Shown here: one piece after another, positions 15,686 through 26,729 of the stretch
Position numbering within the stretch: the first letter of the stretch is position 1
Layout of the letters: the number at the start of each line of letters is the position of its first letter
Assembly (NCBI GenBank): GCA_025352565.1
Contig: JANXTF010000162.1
Coordinates: 1-42,887 of the forward strand
Length of the DNA stretch: 42,887 nt
From: Rhodospirillales bacterium
GTDB lineage: Bacteria > Pseudomonadota > Alphaproteobacteria > Acetobacterales > Acetobacteraceae
Direction: 5' to 3'
Made by a program: the position numbers and the translations under genes
The notes under the pieces: model-generated
The model's database searches: none
What the model was told of the DNA's origin: nothing
The model's input: the letters and a program-made list of their open reading frames with translations, nothing else

Positions 15686-18015
15686 AGACCGCGCCGGTTC
15701 TGGACGCGCCGGTTCTGGACGCGCCGGTTTTGGGCGCGCCGCGTCCGCATGACAGCGCGGCCTGGCATGTCGATGGTCAGGCGCTGTACCTGGACGACAT
15801 AGCGGAGCCCGCCGGGCTGCTGCACGCCGTCATCGGTCTCAGCCGCGTGGCCCATGCACGCTTTCCTGCGCCCGACCTGTCCGAGGTGGCAGCCTCGCCC
15901 GGCGTGGCGGCCGTGCTGATGGCGCGCGATGTCCCCGGCGTGAACGATGTCGGGCCATCCTTCCCTGGCGACCCCATCTTCGCCGACGGGCTGGTGGAGT
16001 ATCACGGCCAATCTGTTTTCGTGGTCGCCGCCGAGACGCTGGAACAGGCCCGCGCGGCGGCTGCCCTCGCCCGCATCGACTACGAGGTGCTGAAGCCGGT
16101 GCTCACCATCGACGAGGCGCTGGCGGCGCAATCCTTCGTGCTGCCCACGCAGGTGATGCGGCGCGGGGATGCCGATGCCGCCCTCGCGCGCGCGCCGCGC
16201 CGCCTGAAAGGCCGGCTGCTGATCGGCGGCCAGGATCACTTCTACCTCGAGGGCCAGATCGCCATGGCGATCCCTGGGGAGGGTGACGACATGCATTTGT
16301 TCAGCTCCACCCAGCATCCGACCGAGGTGCAACATCTGACGGCGCGCGCGCTGGGTATCGCCGACCACAACGTGGTGTGCGAATCCCGCCGCCTGGGCGG
16401 CGGCTTCGGCGGCAAGGAGAGCCAGGCCAGCCAGATCGCGGTGATCGCCGCCTTGCTCGCGGCGCGCACACGCCGCCCGGTCAAGCTGCGGCTCGATCGC
16501 GACGACGACATGGTGCTGACCGGCAAGCGACACGATTTCCGCACCGACTGGGATGTGGGCTTCGACGACACCGGGCGCATCGAGGGCATCACCTTCGAAC
16601 TCGCCTCGCGCTGCGGCATCTCGCCGGATTTGTCCGGTGCGATCAACGACCGCGCGATGTTCCATTCCGACAATGCTTACTTCCTCGGCAACGCCACCAT
16701 CGTGTCGCATCGTTGCAAGACGAACATGGTCTCCGCGACCGCCTTCCGGGGCTTCGGCGGTCCGCAGGGGATGATGGGCATCGAGGCGGTAATGGACGCC
16801 ATCGCGCGGCATCTGCGGCTCGATCCGCTCGATGTGCGTAAGCGCAACTTCTATGGTGGGGCAGGCCGCGACGAGACGCATTACGGCATGCGGGTCGAGA
16901 ATTTTCCGGTTCCCGCCATCATCCGTCAGCTGGAGGCATCGAGCGAATACGCCGCACGGCGCCGCGCCATCGACACGTTCAACGCCACCAGCCGATGGAG
17001 CAAACGCGGCCTGGCACTCACGCCGGTGAAATTCGGCATCGCGTTTACCCTGTTGCGGATGAACCAGGCGGGTGCTCTGGTGCATGTCTATACCGACGGG
17101 TCGGTGATGCTGAACCATGGCGGCATCGAGATGGGTCAGGGATTGTTCGTCAAGGTCGCGCAGATCGTGGCCGATGCCTTCGGCGTGCCGCTCGACCGGA
17201 TCAAGAACACCGCGACCTCGACGGCGAAGGTGCCGAACACCTCACCGACCGCCGCATCGTCCGGCACCGACCTCAACGGCCACGCGGCCCACAACGCCGC
17301 CTGCATCATCCGCGCACGGCTGGCCGCGGTCGTGGCGGCGGAATTCGGGGTCGACGAGGCATCCATCGCGTTCCGCGCGGGCCAGGTCGTTGCCGGCGAC
17401 CGGGCGCTGCCGTTTGTGGATGCGGTGCGGCTGGCGTACAGCCAGCGCGTGCAGCTTTCCGCGGCGGGGTTCTACCGCACGCCGAAAATCCACTACGACT
17501 ACGCCACGCATCGGGGTCGCCCATTCCTGTATTTTGCATGCGGTGCGGCGGTGGCCGAAGTGGAGATCGACACGCTTACCGGCGAATACCGGCTGCACCG
17601 CGCCGATATCGTGCATGATTGCGGGCGTTCGCTGAACCCGGCGGTGGATCGCGGACAGATCGAGGGCGGCTTCGTGCAGGGCATGGGCTGGCTCACCACG
17701 GAGGAACTGGTGTGGGACACGGACGGCGTGCTGCGGACGCACGCGCCTTCGACCTACAAAATCCCGTCCTGCGGGGACGTGCCCACGGCGCTGCATATCG
17801 ATTTTTTCGATGACGTCGAGGACGCGGACGGCGCGGTCCACAAATCCAAAGCCGTGGGCGAGCCGCCGCTGATGCTGGGCATTGCGGTGTTCCAGGCGTT
17901 GCAGGACGCGGTGTGCGCGGCCTGCCCCGGAGATGCCCCCCGGCTCGACGCGCCGGCCACGCCCGAGCGCGTGCTGATGGCGATCGCGGCACACCGCGCG
18001 AGGCAGCCCGCATGA
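15682..18015 (+). CDS. xdhB: xanthine dehydrogenase large (molybdopterin) subunit
   Basis: 777-residue catalytic subunit oxidising hypoxanthine and xanthine to urate. Recognisable motifs: GGGFGGKESQ (molybdopterin contact), AFRGFGGPQGMMGIE, GGIEMGQGLFVKVAQI, SSGTDLNG and the catalytic Glu in VGEPPLMLG near the C-terminus. The first 20 residues contain a threefold APVLD/APVLG repeat encoded by tandem 15-bp units, preceding the conserved domain, which begins around HDSAAWHVDGQALYLDDI. The ATG overlaps the xdhA stop and its own stop overlaps xdhC, so the subunits are translationally coupled. Confidence 0.96.
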   Translation: MKTAPVLDAPVLDAPVLGAPRPHDSAAWHVDGQALYLDDIAEPAGLLHAVIGLSRVAHARFPAPDLSEVAASPGVAAVLMARDVPGVNDVGPSFPGDPIFADGLVEYHGQSVFVVAAETLEQARAAAALARIDYEVLKPVLTIDEALAAQSFVLPTQVMRRGDADAALARAPRRLKGRLLIGGQDHFYLEGQIAMAIPGEGDDMHLFSSTQHPTEVQHLTARALGIADHNVVCESRRLGGGFGGKESQASQIAVIAALLAARTRRPVKLRLDRDDDMVLTGKRHDFRTDWDVGFDDTGRIEGITFELASRCGISPDLSGAINDRAMFHSDNAYFLGNATIVSHRCKTNMVSATAFRGFGGPQGMMGIEAVMDAIARHLRLDPLDVRKRNFYGGAGRDETHYGMRVENFPVPAIIRQLEASSEYAARRRAIDTFNATSRWSKRGLALTPVKFGIAFTLLRMNQAGALVHVYTDGSVMLNHGGIEMGQGLFVKVAQIVADAFGVPLDRIKNTATSTAKVPNTSPTAASSGTDLNGHAAHNAACIIRARLAAVVAAEFGVDEASIAFRAGQVVAGDRALPFVDAVRLAYSQRVQLSAAGFYRTPKIHYDYATHRGRPFLYFACGAAVAEVEIDTLTGEYRLHRADIVHDCGRSLNPAVDRGQIEGGFVQGMGWLTTEELVWDTDGVLRTHAPSTYKIPSCGDVPTALHIDFFDDVEDADGAVHKSKAVGEPPLMLGIAVFQALQDAVCAACPGDAPRLDAPATPERVLMAIAAHRARQPA
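15691..15735 (+). repeat. three tandem 15-bp units at the 5' end of xdhB
   Basis: GCGCCGGTTCTGGAC occurs twice perfectly (15691-15705 and 15706-15720) and a third time with two substitutions (15721-15735). In frame it encodes APVLD-APVLD-APVLG, an extension ahead of the conserved XdhB fold. The unit length keeps the frame, so copy number could vary harmlessly. Confidence 0.9.
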
Positions 18016-18812
18016 GCTGGGTCGCGGCACTCGCGGAACTTGAGCGTGCGGGGGAACCTGGCGTTCTGGTCACCATTCTTTCCGCGCGCGGTTCGGCGCC
18101 CCGCGAGACAGGATGCAAGATGGTCGTCGCCGCCGCGCATTTGTCCGGCACGATCGGCGGCGGCCGATTGGAACACGCGGCGACCGCCATCGCGCGCGCG
18201 ATGCTGACCGGCGAGGGCGGGCCGGTGACACGCGACTTCCCGCTCGGCCCCGCCCTCGGCCAATGCTGCGGCGGCCATGTGAGCCTGCTGTTCGAGCCTG
18301 TGCGCCCGCCCGCGTGGGAGGTCGCGCTGTTCGGCGCGGGTCATGTCGGCCGCGCCGTCGCCACGTTGCTGGGCACCCTGGAATGCCGCCTCGCCTGGAT
18401 CGACGCGCGGGCGGACGCGTTCCCGCCGGGCGCGGGCGCGCGCGTGCGGGCCGACCCGGTGGCCGAGGTGGCGCTGCTTGCGCCGGGCGCATCGGTGATC
18501 GTCATGACGCACGACCACCAACTCGACTACGACCTGGTCGCGGCCTGTTTGCGCCGAGGCGATTTCGCGTTCGTTGGCCTGATCGGGTCCGAAACCAAGC
18601 GCGCGCGTTTCACCAGCCGTCTGCTGCGCGATGGCATCGACGCCGCCGCCCTCGTCTGCCCGATCGGCCTGCCCGGTATCGGCGGCAAGCTTCCGGCGGA
18701 GATCGCGGTCGCGGTGGCGGCGCAGATGATGCAGATCCGACCCCGGCCCCGGATATCCCAAAATCCGGTGACAGCGTCTGGGTGCGGCGTGAAACGGCGC
18801 GCGTGCCCATGA
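18012..18812 (+). CDS. xdhC: xanthine dehydrogenase accessory protein (Moco insertion chaperone)
   Basis: 266-residue XdhC. The N-terminal domain has ILSARGSAPRETGCKMVV and LGQCCGGHVSLLFE, the conserved Cys segment linked to molybdenum cofactor binding and sulfuration. The C-terminal Rossmann domain carries ALFGAGHVGRAVA and IGLPGIGGKLPAEIAVAVAAQ. XdhC loads sulfurated cofactor into XdhB. Start at the ATG overlapping the xdhB stop; the frame open further upstream lies within xdhB. The stop overlaps the guaD ATG. Confidence 0.95.
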   Translation: MSWVAALAELERAGEPGVLVTILSARGSAPRETGCKMVVAAAHLSGTIGGGRLEHAATAIARAMLTGEGGPVTRDFPLGPALGQCCGGHVSLLFEPVRPPAWEVALFGAGHVGRAVATLLGTLECRLAWIDARADAFPPGAGARVRADPVAEVALLAPGASVIVMTHDHQLDYDLVAACLRRGDFAFVGLIGSETKRARFTSRLLRDGIDAAALVCPIGLPGIGGKLPAEIAVAVAAQMMQIRPRPRISQNPVTASGCGVKRRACP

Positions 18813-19279
18813 GCGGCGCCCGCTTCATGCGCCGCGCCATCGCGCTCTCGTGCGAACGCATGGCGGCCGGCGATGGCGGCCCGTTCGGCGCGGTGATCGT
18901 GCGCGGCGGCGCGATCGTGGCCGAGGGCTGGAACGAGGTCACGTCCACCAACGATCCCACCGCCCATGCCGAGATGCAGGCCATTCGTCGCGCCTGCCGC
19001 GAACTCGGCCGCTTCGATCTCTCGGGCTGCGAGATCCACACCAGCTGCGAGCCATGCCCGATGTGCCTTGCCGCCATCTACTGGGCGCGGCTCGATCGCA
19101 TCCACTTCGCCAACAGCCGCGAGGACGCCGCCGCGATCGGGTTCGACGATGCCTTCCTGTATCGCGAAATACCCCTGCCGCTGCACGAGCGCCAAATCCC
19201 CATCGCGCGCTTGCTGCCGGAGGAAGGCCGCCTGGCATTCGATGCCTGGACGGCCAAACCCGACAAGGTTCGCTACTGA
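18809..19279 (+). CDS. guaD: guanine deaminase (cytidine-deaminase fold)
   Basis: 156 residues, the same length as Bacillus subtilis GuaD. The zinc site is intact: His53-Ala-Glu55 in TAHAEM and Cys83/Cys86 in EPCPMC, and the C-terminal substrate-covering segment is present. Converts guanine to xanthine, the substrate of the adjacent dehydrogenase, so its position at the end of the xdh operon makes biochemical sense. It belongs to the CDA-fold type and not the amidohydrolase-type guanine deaminases. A broader nucleoside or ammeline deaminase activity cannot be excluded from sequence. ATGA overlap with xdhC. Confidence 0.9.
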   Translation: MSGARFMRRAIALSCERMAAGDGGPFGAVIVRGGAIVAEGWNEVTSTNDPTAHAEMQAIRRACRELGRFDLSGCEIHTSCEPCPMCLAAIYWARLDRIHFANSREDAAAIGFDDAFLYREIPLPLHERQIPIARLLPEEGRLAFDAWTAKPDKVRY

Positions 19280-19285
19280 ATCCGG

Positions 19286-20383
19286 CTATTTCGCCAGATG
19301 CCGATCGAAGAAGCCGGCGATCTCGCCCATCGCCTCCTTGGTCTCCGGCGCGGTCGGATCGAACAGGTATTGCGCGTGGGAATACCCCTCGAACACCTGC
19401 AATTCAGCTTCCACGCCGGCTTGGCGCAGCTTGCGGTGCGTGCGGACGGTGTTGCTGAGGAACAGGTCGCGCGTGCCGCTGGTCAGGATCGCGGGCGGGA
19501 AGCCGTGGAAGTCGCCATAGATCGGCGAGAGCTGCGGGTCCTTCAGGTCGCGGCCGTTGGCGTACAGCAACGCGGCATGAACCAGGTATCCGCTGTAGCT
19601 GACGAGAACGTTGTCGAGCCACTCGTTGGTCTTGTAGGTATCGCCGGTCTCGGTGAGGTCGGCCCAGGGGGTGCCAGGCGCGATGGCGGCGGGCATCGGC
19701 AGGCCTTCCGCCTTGGCGCGCAGGATCATCGCCAGAAGCATGCCGCCGCCGGTGGACGTGCCGACGATGCCGATGCGCTTGGGGTCCTGCATGGTGACGG
19801 CGGCCTTCCACACCGCCATCGCGTCGTCCATCGCGGCCGGATAGGGCGCGTCGGGCGGCATACGGTAGTCGAACTCGATCACCTTGTAGCCGCCATGGGC
19901 GGCGATCAGCATGGCCTCCAAAGTACCGGACTCGCCTGGCCCATACACGTAACCGCCGCCATGGACGTTGATGATGAGCTGGTTGCGGTGGGCCTCGGGG
20001 ATTTCCTTCGGCGTGAACACGAAGCCCTTCACGCCGCCGATGACGGTGGGCTCCATGGTCACGCCGAGTGTCGCGCGCGCGCTGGCCAAACCGGGCAACG
20101 AGGCATCGGCCAATTTCTTGACGAGGGCACGCCATTCATCGGCCGAGGCCGGATTGGCGTTCCAGGCGGGCGCGCGATACGGGGCCGCGATCAGCGCCTG
20201 CGCGGCGGGGCTTACATCCTGCGGCACCGGGATGACATGGGCCGGGATGGCGCGGGGGCCGGCCTTTACGTTCGCCGCGCCTTGCGGCGCTTCCAGCGCC
20301 TTGAACTCGGAGGTCTGGGCGAAGGCCGAGGTGCCGAGCATAAGAAATGCCGCGAAAGCGGCGAGACGGATTTGGGTTCGCAT
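19286..20383 (-). CDS. secreted alpha/beta hydrolase (hormone-sensitive-lipase type esterase)
   Basis: 365 residues with a signal peptide (MRTQIRLAAFAAFLMLGTSAFA, cleavage before Gln23). The HSL-type oxyanion motif HGGGY is at 141-145, the nucleophile Ser210 in GTSTGG. The acid is probably the Asp in SGTRDLFLSN and the His lies in EGYSHAQYLF. Such enzymes hydrolyse short acyl esters; the natural substrate is unknown. The start is the ATG followed by the signal peptide, with AAAAGG upstream, although the frame is open to 20458. It lies 34 bp after dppF on the same strand and may be read with the dpp operon. It is convergent with guaD, six bases apart. Confidence 0.88.
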   Translation of the reverse strand: MRTQIRLAAFAAFLMLGTSAFAQTSEFKALEAPQGAANVKAGPRAIPAHVIPVPQDVSPAAQALIAAPYRAPAWNANPASADEWRALVKKLADASLPGLASARATLGVTMEPTVIGGVKGFVFTPKEIPEAHRNQLIINVHGGGYVYGPGESGTLEAMLIAAHGGYKVIEFDYRMPPDAPYPAAMDDAMAVWKAAVTMQDPKRIGIVGTSTGGGMLLAMILRAKAEGLPMPAAIAPGTPWADLTETGDTYKTNEWLDNVLVSYSGYLVHAALLYANGRDLKDPQLSPIYGDFHGFPPAILTSGTRDLFLSNTVRTHRKLRQAGVEAELQVFEGYSHAQYLFDPTAPETKEAMGEIAGFFDRHLAK

Positions 20384-20417
20384 TGGATCGCCTTTTGAAT
20401 ACGCGCCGGTTTGGGCG

Positions 20418-21365
<948 letters not shown>

Positions 21366-21377
<12 letters not shown>

Positions 21378-21399
21378 GTGGGCAGCACGGTCATGTGGG
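21366..21399 (-). repeat. 17-bp tandem duplication creating a mini-ORF at the dppD-dppF junction
   Basis: Two adjacent copies of CAGCACRGTCATGTGGG (plus strand; 21366-21382 and 21383-21399) differ at one base. On the minus strand each contains the sequence ATGAC-GTGCTG. The upstream copy supplies an ATG overlapping the dppD TGA and encodes M-T-V-L-P-T-stop (21394 to 21374), whose TGA overlaps the dppF ATG. The simplest history is an original dppD/dppF ATGA overlap that was duplicated. Confidence 0.85.
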
Positions 21400-22368
21400 G
21401 CGCCCCTGCGCATCGAGCGGTGTGTGGCAGCGCGCGCGCCCGTTTAATGTCGCGTTCAGGCCGGGACGTTCGACGAAGCAGCGATCGAACACGAAGCGGC
21501 AACGCGGGTTGAACAGGCAGCCTTTCGGGCGGTCGTCGATGCCGGGAACCATGCCAGGGATGGTTGGCAGGCGGATCAATTCCATCGCGCGTTCGGGCAG
21601 CGCATCCAGCAACGCCGCCGTGTAGGGATGGCGCGGGGTGGCGAACAGGCTGTCGGTCGGCTGCTCCTCGACCATCTGGCCGGCATACATCACCTGCACG
21701 CGCCGCGCGGTTTCGGCAACCACGCCCATGTCGTGCGTGATCAGCACCAGCGCCATGCCGCGTTCGCGTTGCAGCGAGGCCAGCAGGTCGAGAATTTGCT
21801 TCTGGATGGTGACGTCGAGCGCCGTGGTGGGCTCGTCGGCGATCAGCAGACGCGGGTTGCAGGCGATCGCCATGGCGATCATCACGCGCTGGTTCATGCC
21901 GCCCGAAAGCTGGTGTGGGAAGGCGCGGAGACGGGTGCCCGGAGCCGGGATGCCGACCTGGTCGAGCAACTCCACCACGCGGTCGCGCACGCGGGCGCGC
22001 GGCACCGCGTGGTGGGCGCGCAAGGCCTCGCCGATCTGCCAGCCGACCGGATAGCAGGGGTTCAGCGACGACATCGGCTCCTGGAACACCATGGCGATGT
22101 CCCGTCCGATCAATTTTCGCCGCGCGCCTGCGGACAGGCCGAGCAGATCGGTGCCGTCGAAACGCAGCGCGTCAGCGGTGACGCGGCCGGGGAACGCGAT
22201 CAGTCCCATTACCGCCAGCATCGACACGCTCTTGCCCGATCCCGACTCGCCCACGACGGACAGGACTTCGCCTTCCTCCAGCGTCATGTCGACGCCATCG
22301 ACGGCGCGGAACTTTCCGCGCGCGGTGGAAAACTCCACGACCAGGTTGCGGATTTCGAGCAGCGCCAT
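21391..22368 (-). CDS. dppD: dipeptide ABC transporter ATP-binding protein
   Basis: 325 residues. Motifs: Walker [11 protein letters not shown]-loop [11 protein letters not shown], signature [19 protein letters not shown], Walker [15 protein letters not shown] and ITHDMGV, then the C-terminal peptide-transporter region with [13 protein letters not shown] and the Cys-containing segment [15 protein letters not shown]. It pairs with DppF as the heterodimeric ATPase. The ATG at 22368 shares its first base with the dppC TGA (TGATG). A longer open frame upstream lies inside dppC and is not used. Confidence 0.94.
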   Translation of the reverse strand: MALLEIRNLVVEFSTARGKFRAVDGVDMTLEEGEVLSVVGESGSGKSVSMLAVMGLIAFPGRVTADALRFDGTDLLGLSAGARRKLIGRDIAMVFQEPMSSLNPCYPVGWQIGEALRAHHAVPRARVRDRVVELLDQVGIPAPGTRLRAFPHQLSGGMNQRVMIAMAIACNPRLLIADEPTTALDVTIQKQILDLLASLQRERGMALVLITHDMGVVAETARRVQVMYAGQMVEEQPTDSLFATPRHPYTAALLDALPERAMELIRLPTIPGMVPGIDDRPKGCLFNPRCRFVFDRCFVERPGLNATLNGRARCHTPLDAQGRPT

Positions 22369-23212
22369 CAGCGCCGCAACTTCGGATCGAGCGCGTCGCG
22401 CAGACCGTCGCCGAGCAGGTTGAAGGCGAGCACGGTGAGCAGGATCGACAGGCCGGGGAACGCCAGCACCCACCAGGCGCGCTGGTAGTATTGCAGGGCA
22501 CCCGCCAGCATCGTGCCCCATTCCGGCGTGGGCGGCTGGGCGCCGAGGCCGAGGAAGCCGAGGGCCGCCGCGTCCAGGATGGCGGTGGCGAAACCGAGCG
22601 ACACCTGCACGATGAGCGGCGCGACGCAGTTCGGCAGCACCACGAGGAACATCAGCCGCACTGCGGACGCCCCGGCGCAGCGCGTGGCGGTGACGTAGTC
22701 GCGCGCGAGTTCCGACAAGGCGGACGCGCGCGACAGCCGGGTGTAGCCGGGCAGCGTCACCACCACCACGGCCAGCATGGCGTTGAACAATCCCGGGCCC
22801 AGGATCGCCACGATCACGATCGCCAGCAGCAGCGAGGGGAACACCAGCAGGACGTCCATGGCGCGCATGATGACGATATCGACGAGGCCGCCCGCGAAGG
22901 CCGCCGTGAGGCCGAGCGTGGTGCCGAGCACCAGCGCGAGGGAAGCGACCGAACCGCCGATGATGAGGGAGAGGCGCGCGCCGTGGATGAGGCGCGAGAG
23001 CATGTCCCGGCCCACGTCGTCGGTGCCGAGCGGGAAAGCGCCATTGCCGCCGGCGTCCCAGATGGGCGGCGTGAGAAAGCTTGTGCGGAACTGCTCGATC
23101 GGTGAATGCGGCGCGATCAGGTCGGCGAACACCGCGAGCACGATCAGCAGCAGCATGATGGCGAGGCCCACCACGGCTCCGCGATTCCCGGAAAAGCTCC
23201 GCCAGAACAGCC

Positions 23213-23216
<4 letters not shown>
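22368..23216 (-). CDS. dppC: dipeptide ABC transporter permease
   Basis: 282-residue inner-membrane permease of the DppC/OppC type. The N-terminal cytoplasmic part and first membrane span (GAVVGLAIMLLLIVLAVFADLIAPH) are followed by the family segment FPLGTDDVGRDMLSRLIHGARLSL. The EAA loop is YVTATRCAGASAVRLMFLVVLPN. The C-terminus GFLGLGAQPPTPEWGTML and GLSILLTVLAFNLLGDGLRDALDP is diagnostic. Start overlaps the dppB stop by four bases. Confidence 0.95.
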
Positions 23217-24217
<1,001 letters not shown>

Positions 24218-24241
24218 GCGGGTGGCAAGGTGCGTGGCGCG

Positions 24242-24343
24242 CCCCCCACCCCGGCCCTCCCCACGAGGGGGAGGGAGACGAGGGCGGCTTGCTTCCCCCT
24301 CCCCCTTGTGGGCCCCCTTGTGGGGAGGGCCAGGGTGGAGGGG
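24242..24343. repeat. GC-rich inverted repeat between dppA and dppB (repeat copy A)
   Basis: Left arm around 24242-24275 (core CCCTCCCCACGAGGGGGAGGG) and right arm 24292-24343 are near-perfect reverse complements over about 28 bases, separated by a short loop. The right arm itself contains a second, shorter copy of the core. The element can form a long hairpin in the dppA-dppB mRNA. Related cores occur at 32019-32053 and 36350-36430. Confidence 0.8.
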
Positions 24344-24356
24344 AAGGCAGGCACCG

Positions 24357-25946
24357 CTATTTCAAATCCACCTCGTTGAACAGATGCGCGCCCAGCGGGG
24401 ACATCACGTAGCCGGTCACTTCCTTGCGGAGCGGCTGGAACGCCACCGAATGCGCGATCAGGAAATATGGCGCCTGATCGTGCATCACGACCTGGGCCTG
24501 CTCGTACAGCTTTGTGCGCTCCGCCTGATCGACCACGCTGGCGGCCTTCGTCACCGCGTCGTCGTAGGTCTTGTCGCACCATTTGGTCGCCGAGTTCGGC
24601 ACGGCCGCGCAGCTTGCCAGGGTGGCAAAGAAATTGTCCGGGTCGCCATTGTCGCCGGTCCAGCCGAGTTGGGCCATCATATGGTCGCCGGCCTGCACGC
24701 GCTTGCGGTACTCGCCCCATTCGTAGCTGACGATTTTCGCCTTGATGCCGACCTTCGCGAGATCGGCCTGCATCAGCTCGCCGATGCGGCGTGCGTCGGG
24801 ATTGTAGGGGCGTTGCACCGGCATCGCCCACAAATCGGTCTCGAACCCGCCCGACAAGCCGGCCTCGGCGAGCAGCTTCCTGGCCGCCTCGGGGTCGTAT
24901 TTGAAATCCTCGACCTTGGTGTTGTAGCTCCACATCGTCGGCGGAATGAGGTTCTTCGCGGGCTCGCCGCTGCCTTGGTACACCGCGTCCAAAATGGCCT
25001 TCTTGTCGATCGCCATGTTGATCGCGCGCCGCACGCGCACGTCGTCGAACGGCTTTTTCTTCACGTTGAACGCGAGATAGCCGATGTTCAGGCCGGGCTG
25101 TTGCAGCACGGTAAGGTTCGGGTCCGCCCGCAGGGCTGGCAGATCGGCCGGGCTGGGGTAGGGGGCGATCTGGCACTCGTTGGCGCGCAACTTCGCCATC
25201 CGCACGGCGGGGTCCTTGGTGATCGCGAAGACCAGCGTGTCGATCTTGGGCTTGGCGCCCCAGAAATCGGCGAAGGCGCGATAGCGGATGGTCGCGTCTT
25301 TCTGGTACTGCACCAGCTCGAACGGTCCGGTGCCGATCGCGTCCTGGTCGATCAACTCCGGTTTGCCCAGCTTGGTCAGCGCATCGGCGTATTCGGCGGA
25401 CTGGATGGAGGCGAAATCCATCGCGAGGTCGGCCAGGAAGGGCGCATTGGGTTGCGTCAGCGTGAAGCGCACGGTGGTGGCGTCGAGCTTCTCGATGTTG
25501 GCGATCAGCTTGGGAAAGTTCATGTCCGACCAGTAGTCGTACCCGCCGCCGGAGACCTTGTGGTATGGATTGGCGTCCTTCCACTGGCGCTCGAAGCTGA
25601 ACATCACGTCGTCGGCGTTGAAGCCGCGGGTCGGCTTGAAGTTCTTGTTGGACTGCCACTTGGCGTTCTGGCGCAGGTGAAAGGTGAACACCTTGCTGTC
25701 GGCCGACACGTCCCATTTCTCGGCCAGCCCGGCGACCACTTCCGTGGTGCCGTTCCTGAACTCGACCAGCCGGTTGTAGATCGGCCGGTTGGCGTCGAAG
25801 GTGGTGCCGGTGGTGTTCAGCATCGGGTTGAAGTTTTCCGGCGAGCCTTCCGAACAATAGACCAGGGTCTTGGCCTGGGCCGGGGCGGCGGCGAGCACGG
25901 CGGCGACCGCGAAGGCGGCGGCGGCGGCGAGATACCGGCTGGTCAT
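24357..25946 (-). CDS. dppA: dipeptide-binding periplasmic protein
   Basis: 529 residues. Signal peptide with cleavage after AAPAQA, then KTLVYCSEGSPENFNP, nearly identical in pattern to E. coli DppA. Further matches include YNRLVEFRNGTTEVVAGLAEKW, NPYHKVSGG, APFLADLAMDFASI, LWAMPVQRPYNP and GWTGDNGDPDNFFATL. This degree of match supports dipeptide (or heme/delta-aminolevulinate) binding over general family-5 function. First gene of dppABCDF. The ATG has AGGGGAG upstream, slightly far. The inverted repeat just downstream could stabilise this transcript so that the binding protein is made in excess. Confidence 0.95.
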   Translation of the reverse strand: MTSRYLAAAAAFAVAAVLAAAPAQAKTLVYCSEGSPENFNPMLNTTGTTFDANRPIYNRLVEFRNGTTEVVAGLAEKWDVSADSKVFTFHLRQNAKWQSNKNFKPTRGFNADDVMFSFERQWKDANPYHKVSGGGYDYWSDMNFPKLIANIEKLDATTVRFTLTQPNAPFLADLAMDFASIQSAEYADALTKLGKPELIDQDAIGTGPFELVQYQKDATIRYRAFADFWGAKPKIDTLVFAITKDPAVRMAKLRANECQIAPYPSPADLPALRADPNLTVLQQPGLNIGYLAFNVKKKPFDDVRVRRAINMAIDKKAILDAVYQGSGEPAKNLIPPTMWSYNTKVEDFKYDPEAARKLLAEAGLSGGFETDLWAMPVQRPYNPDARRIGELMQADLAKVGIKAKIVSYEWGEYRKRVQAGDHMMAQLGWTGDNGDPDNFFATLASCAAVPNSATKWCDKTYDDAVTKAASVVDQAERTKLYEQAQVVMHDQAPYFLIAHSVAFQPLRKEVTGYVMSPLGAHLFNEVDLK

Positions 25947-26015
25947 GGTTCGAGGACTCCCCTGTTGTCGTTATTCGATGTTGACACGGGCGCCCGGCGC
26001 GCGGAAGCCGCGCTG

Positions 26016-26729
26016 ATGAAGACAGACACGATCTGCGGAACGCAAGCCGTGGCCGCCCTGTTCGCCCGGCGGCCGAACGATGTGGAACGGCTGTTCTACA
26101 CCCATGCGGCCCGCGAGCAGGCCGGCCCGTTCTGCGCGCTGCTGGCCGCCGCCCGCAAGCCGTACCGGCTGCTGGAACCCGAGGACATGGCCAAGGCTGC
26201 CGGCACCCAGCACCATGCGGGGCTGGTGGCGGTGGCGCGGGCGCGGCGGGTCGCGGTGCTGGATTTGTCCGAACCGCCGAAGGGGCGGACGCTGCTGGTG
26301 CTGGACGGGATCGGCAACCCGCACAACCTCGGCGCCATCGCCCGCAGCGCCGCGTTCTTCGGCGTGCCCGCTTTGCTGATCGGCGAAGGGGGGGCGATGC
26401 CGTCGGATGCCGCCTACCGAACGGCGGAGGGCGGCCTGGAGCATCTGGAGCTGTACGGCACGATGGATTTGCCGGGCGCGCTGCACGCGCTGCGGCGGCA
26501 CTATCGCACGGTGGCCGCCACGCTGTCGGACACGGCCACGCCGCTCGCCGATCTGCCGCGCGACCGGCCGGTGGCGCTCGTGCTGGGCAACGAGGAGCGC
26601 GGCGTATCCCCCGAAGTCGCGGCCGCGTGCCGGCGGCAAGTGCGGATCGTGGGGGCCGGGGCGGTGCAGAGCCTGAACGTGGCACAGGCCGCCGCCGTGC
26701 TGCTGGGAAGCATCTGCGCCGTTGGTTAG
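26016..26729 (+). CDS. TrmH/SpoU-family RNA 2'-O-methyltransferase
   Basis: 237 residues. The N-terminal part has the RNA-binding substrate domain of RlmB-like proteins (CGTQAVAALF). The SPOUT knot motifs are all present: NPHNLGAIAR (101-110, Asn104 and Arg110), VLGNEERGVS (189-198, Glu194) and SLNVAQAAAVLL (219-230). It should methylate a ribose 2'-OH of tRNA or rRNA using SAM as a homodimer. Which RNA is not decidable from sequence. The ATG at 26016 begins the homology; the longer open frame upstream runs antisense through dppA. Its TAG overlaps the TAA of the convergent regulator gene (TTAG). Confidence 0.9.
   Translation: MKTDTICGTQAVAALFARRPNDVERLFYTHAAREQAGPFCALLAAARKPYRLLEPEDMAKAAGTQHHAGLVAVARARRVAVLDLSEPPKGRTLLVLDGIGNPHNLGAIARSAAFFGVPALLIGEGGAMPSDAAYRTAEGGLEHLELYGTMDLPGALHALRRHYRTVAATLSDTATPLADLPRDRPVALVLGNEERGVSPEVAAACRRQVRIVGAGAVQSLNVAQAAAVLLGSICAVG

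Noticed and set aside
25981-25986. TTGACA as a -35 box for the TrmH-family gene
   Set aside because: A perfect -35 hexamer, but no acceptable -10 follows at 16-18 bases and the start codon is only 30 bases away.
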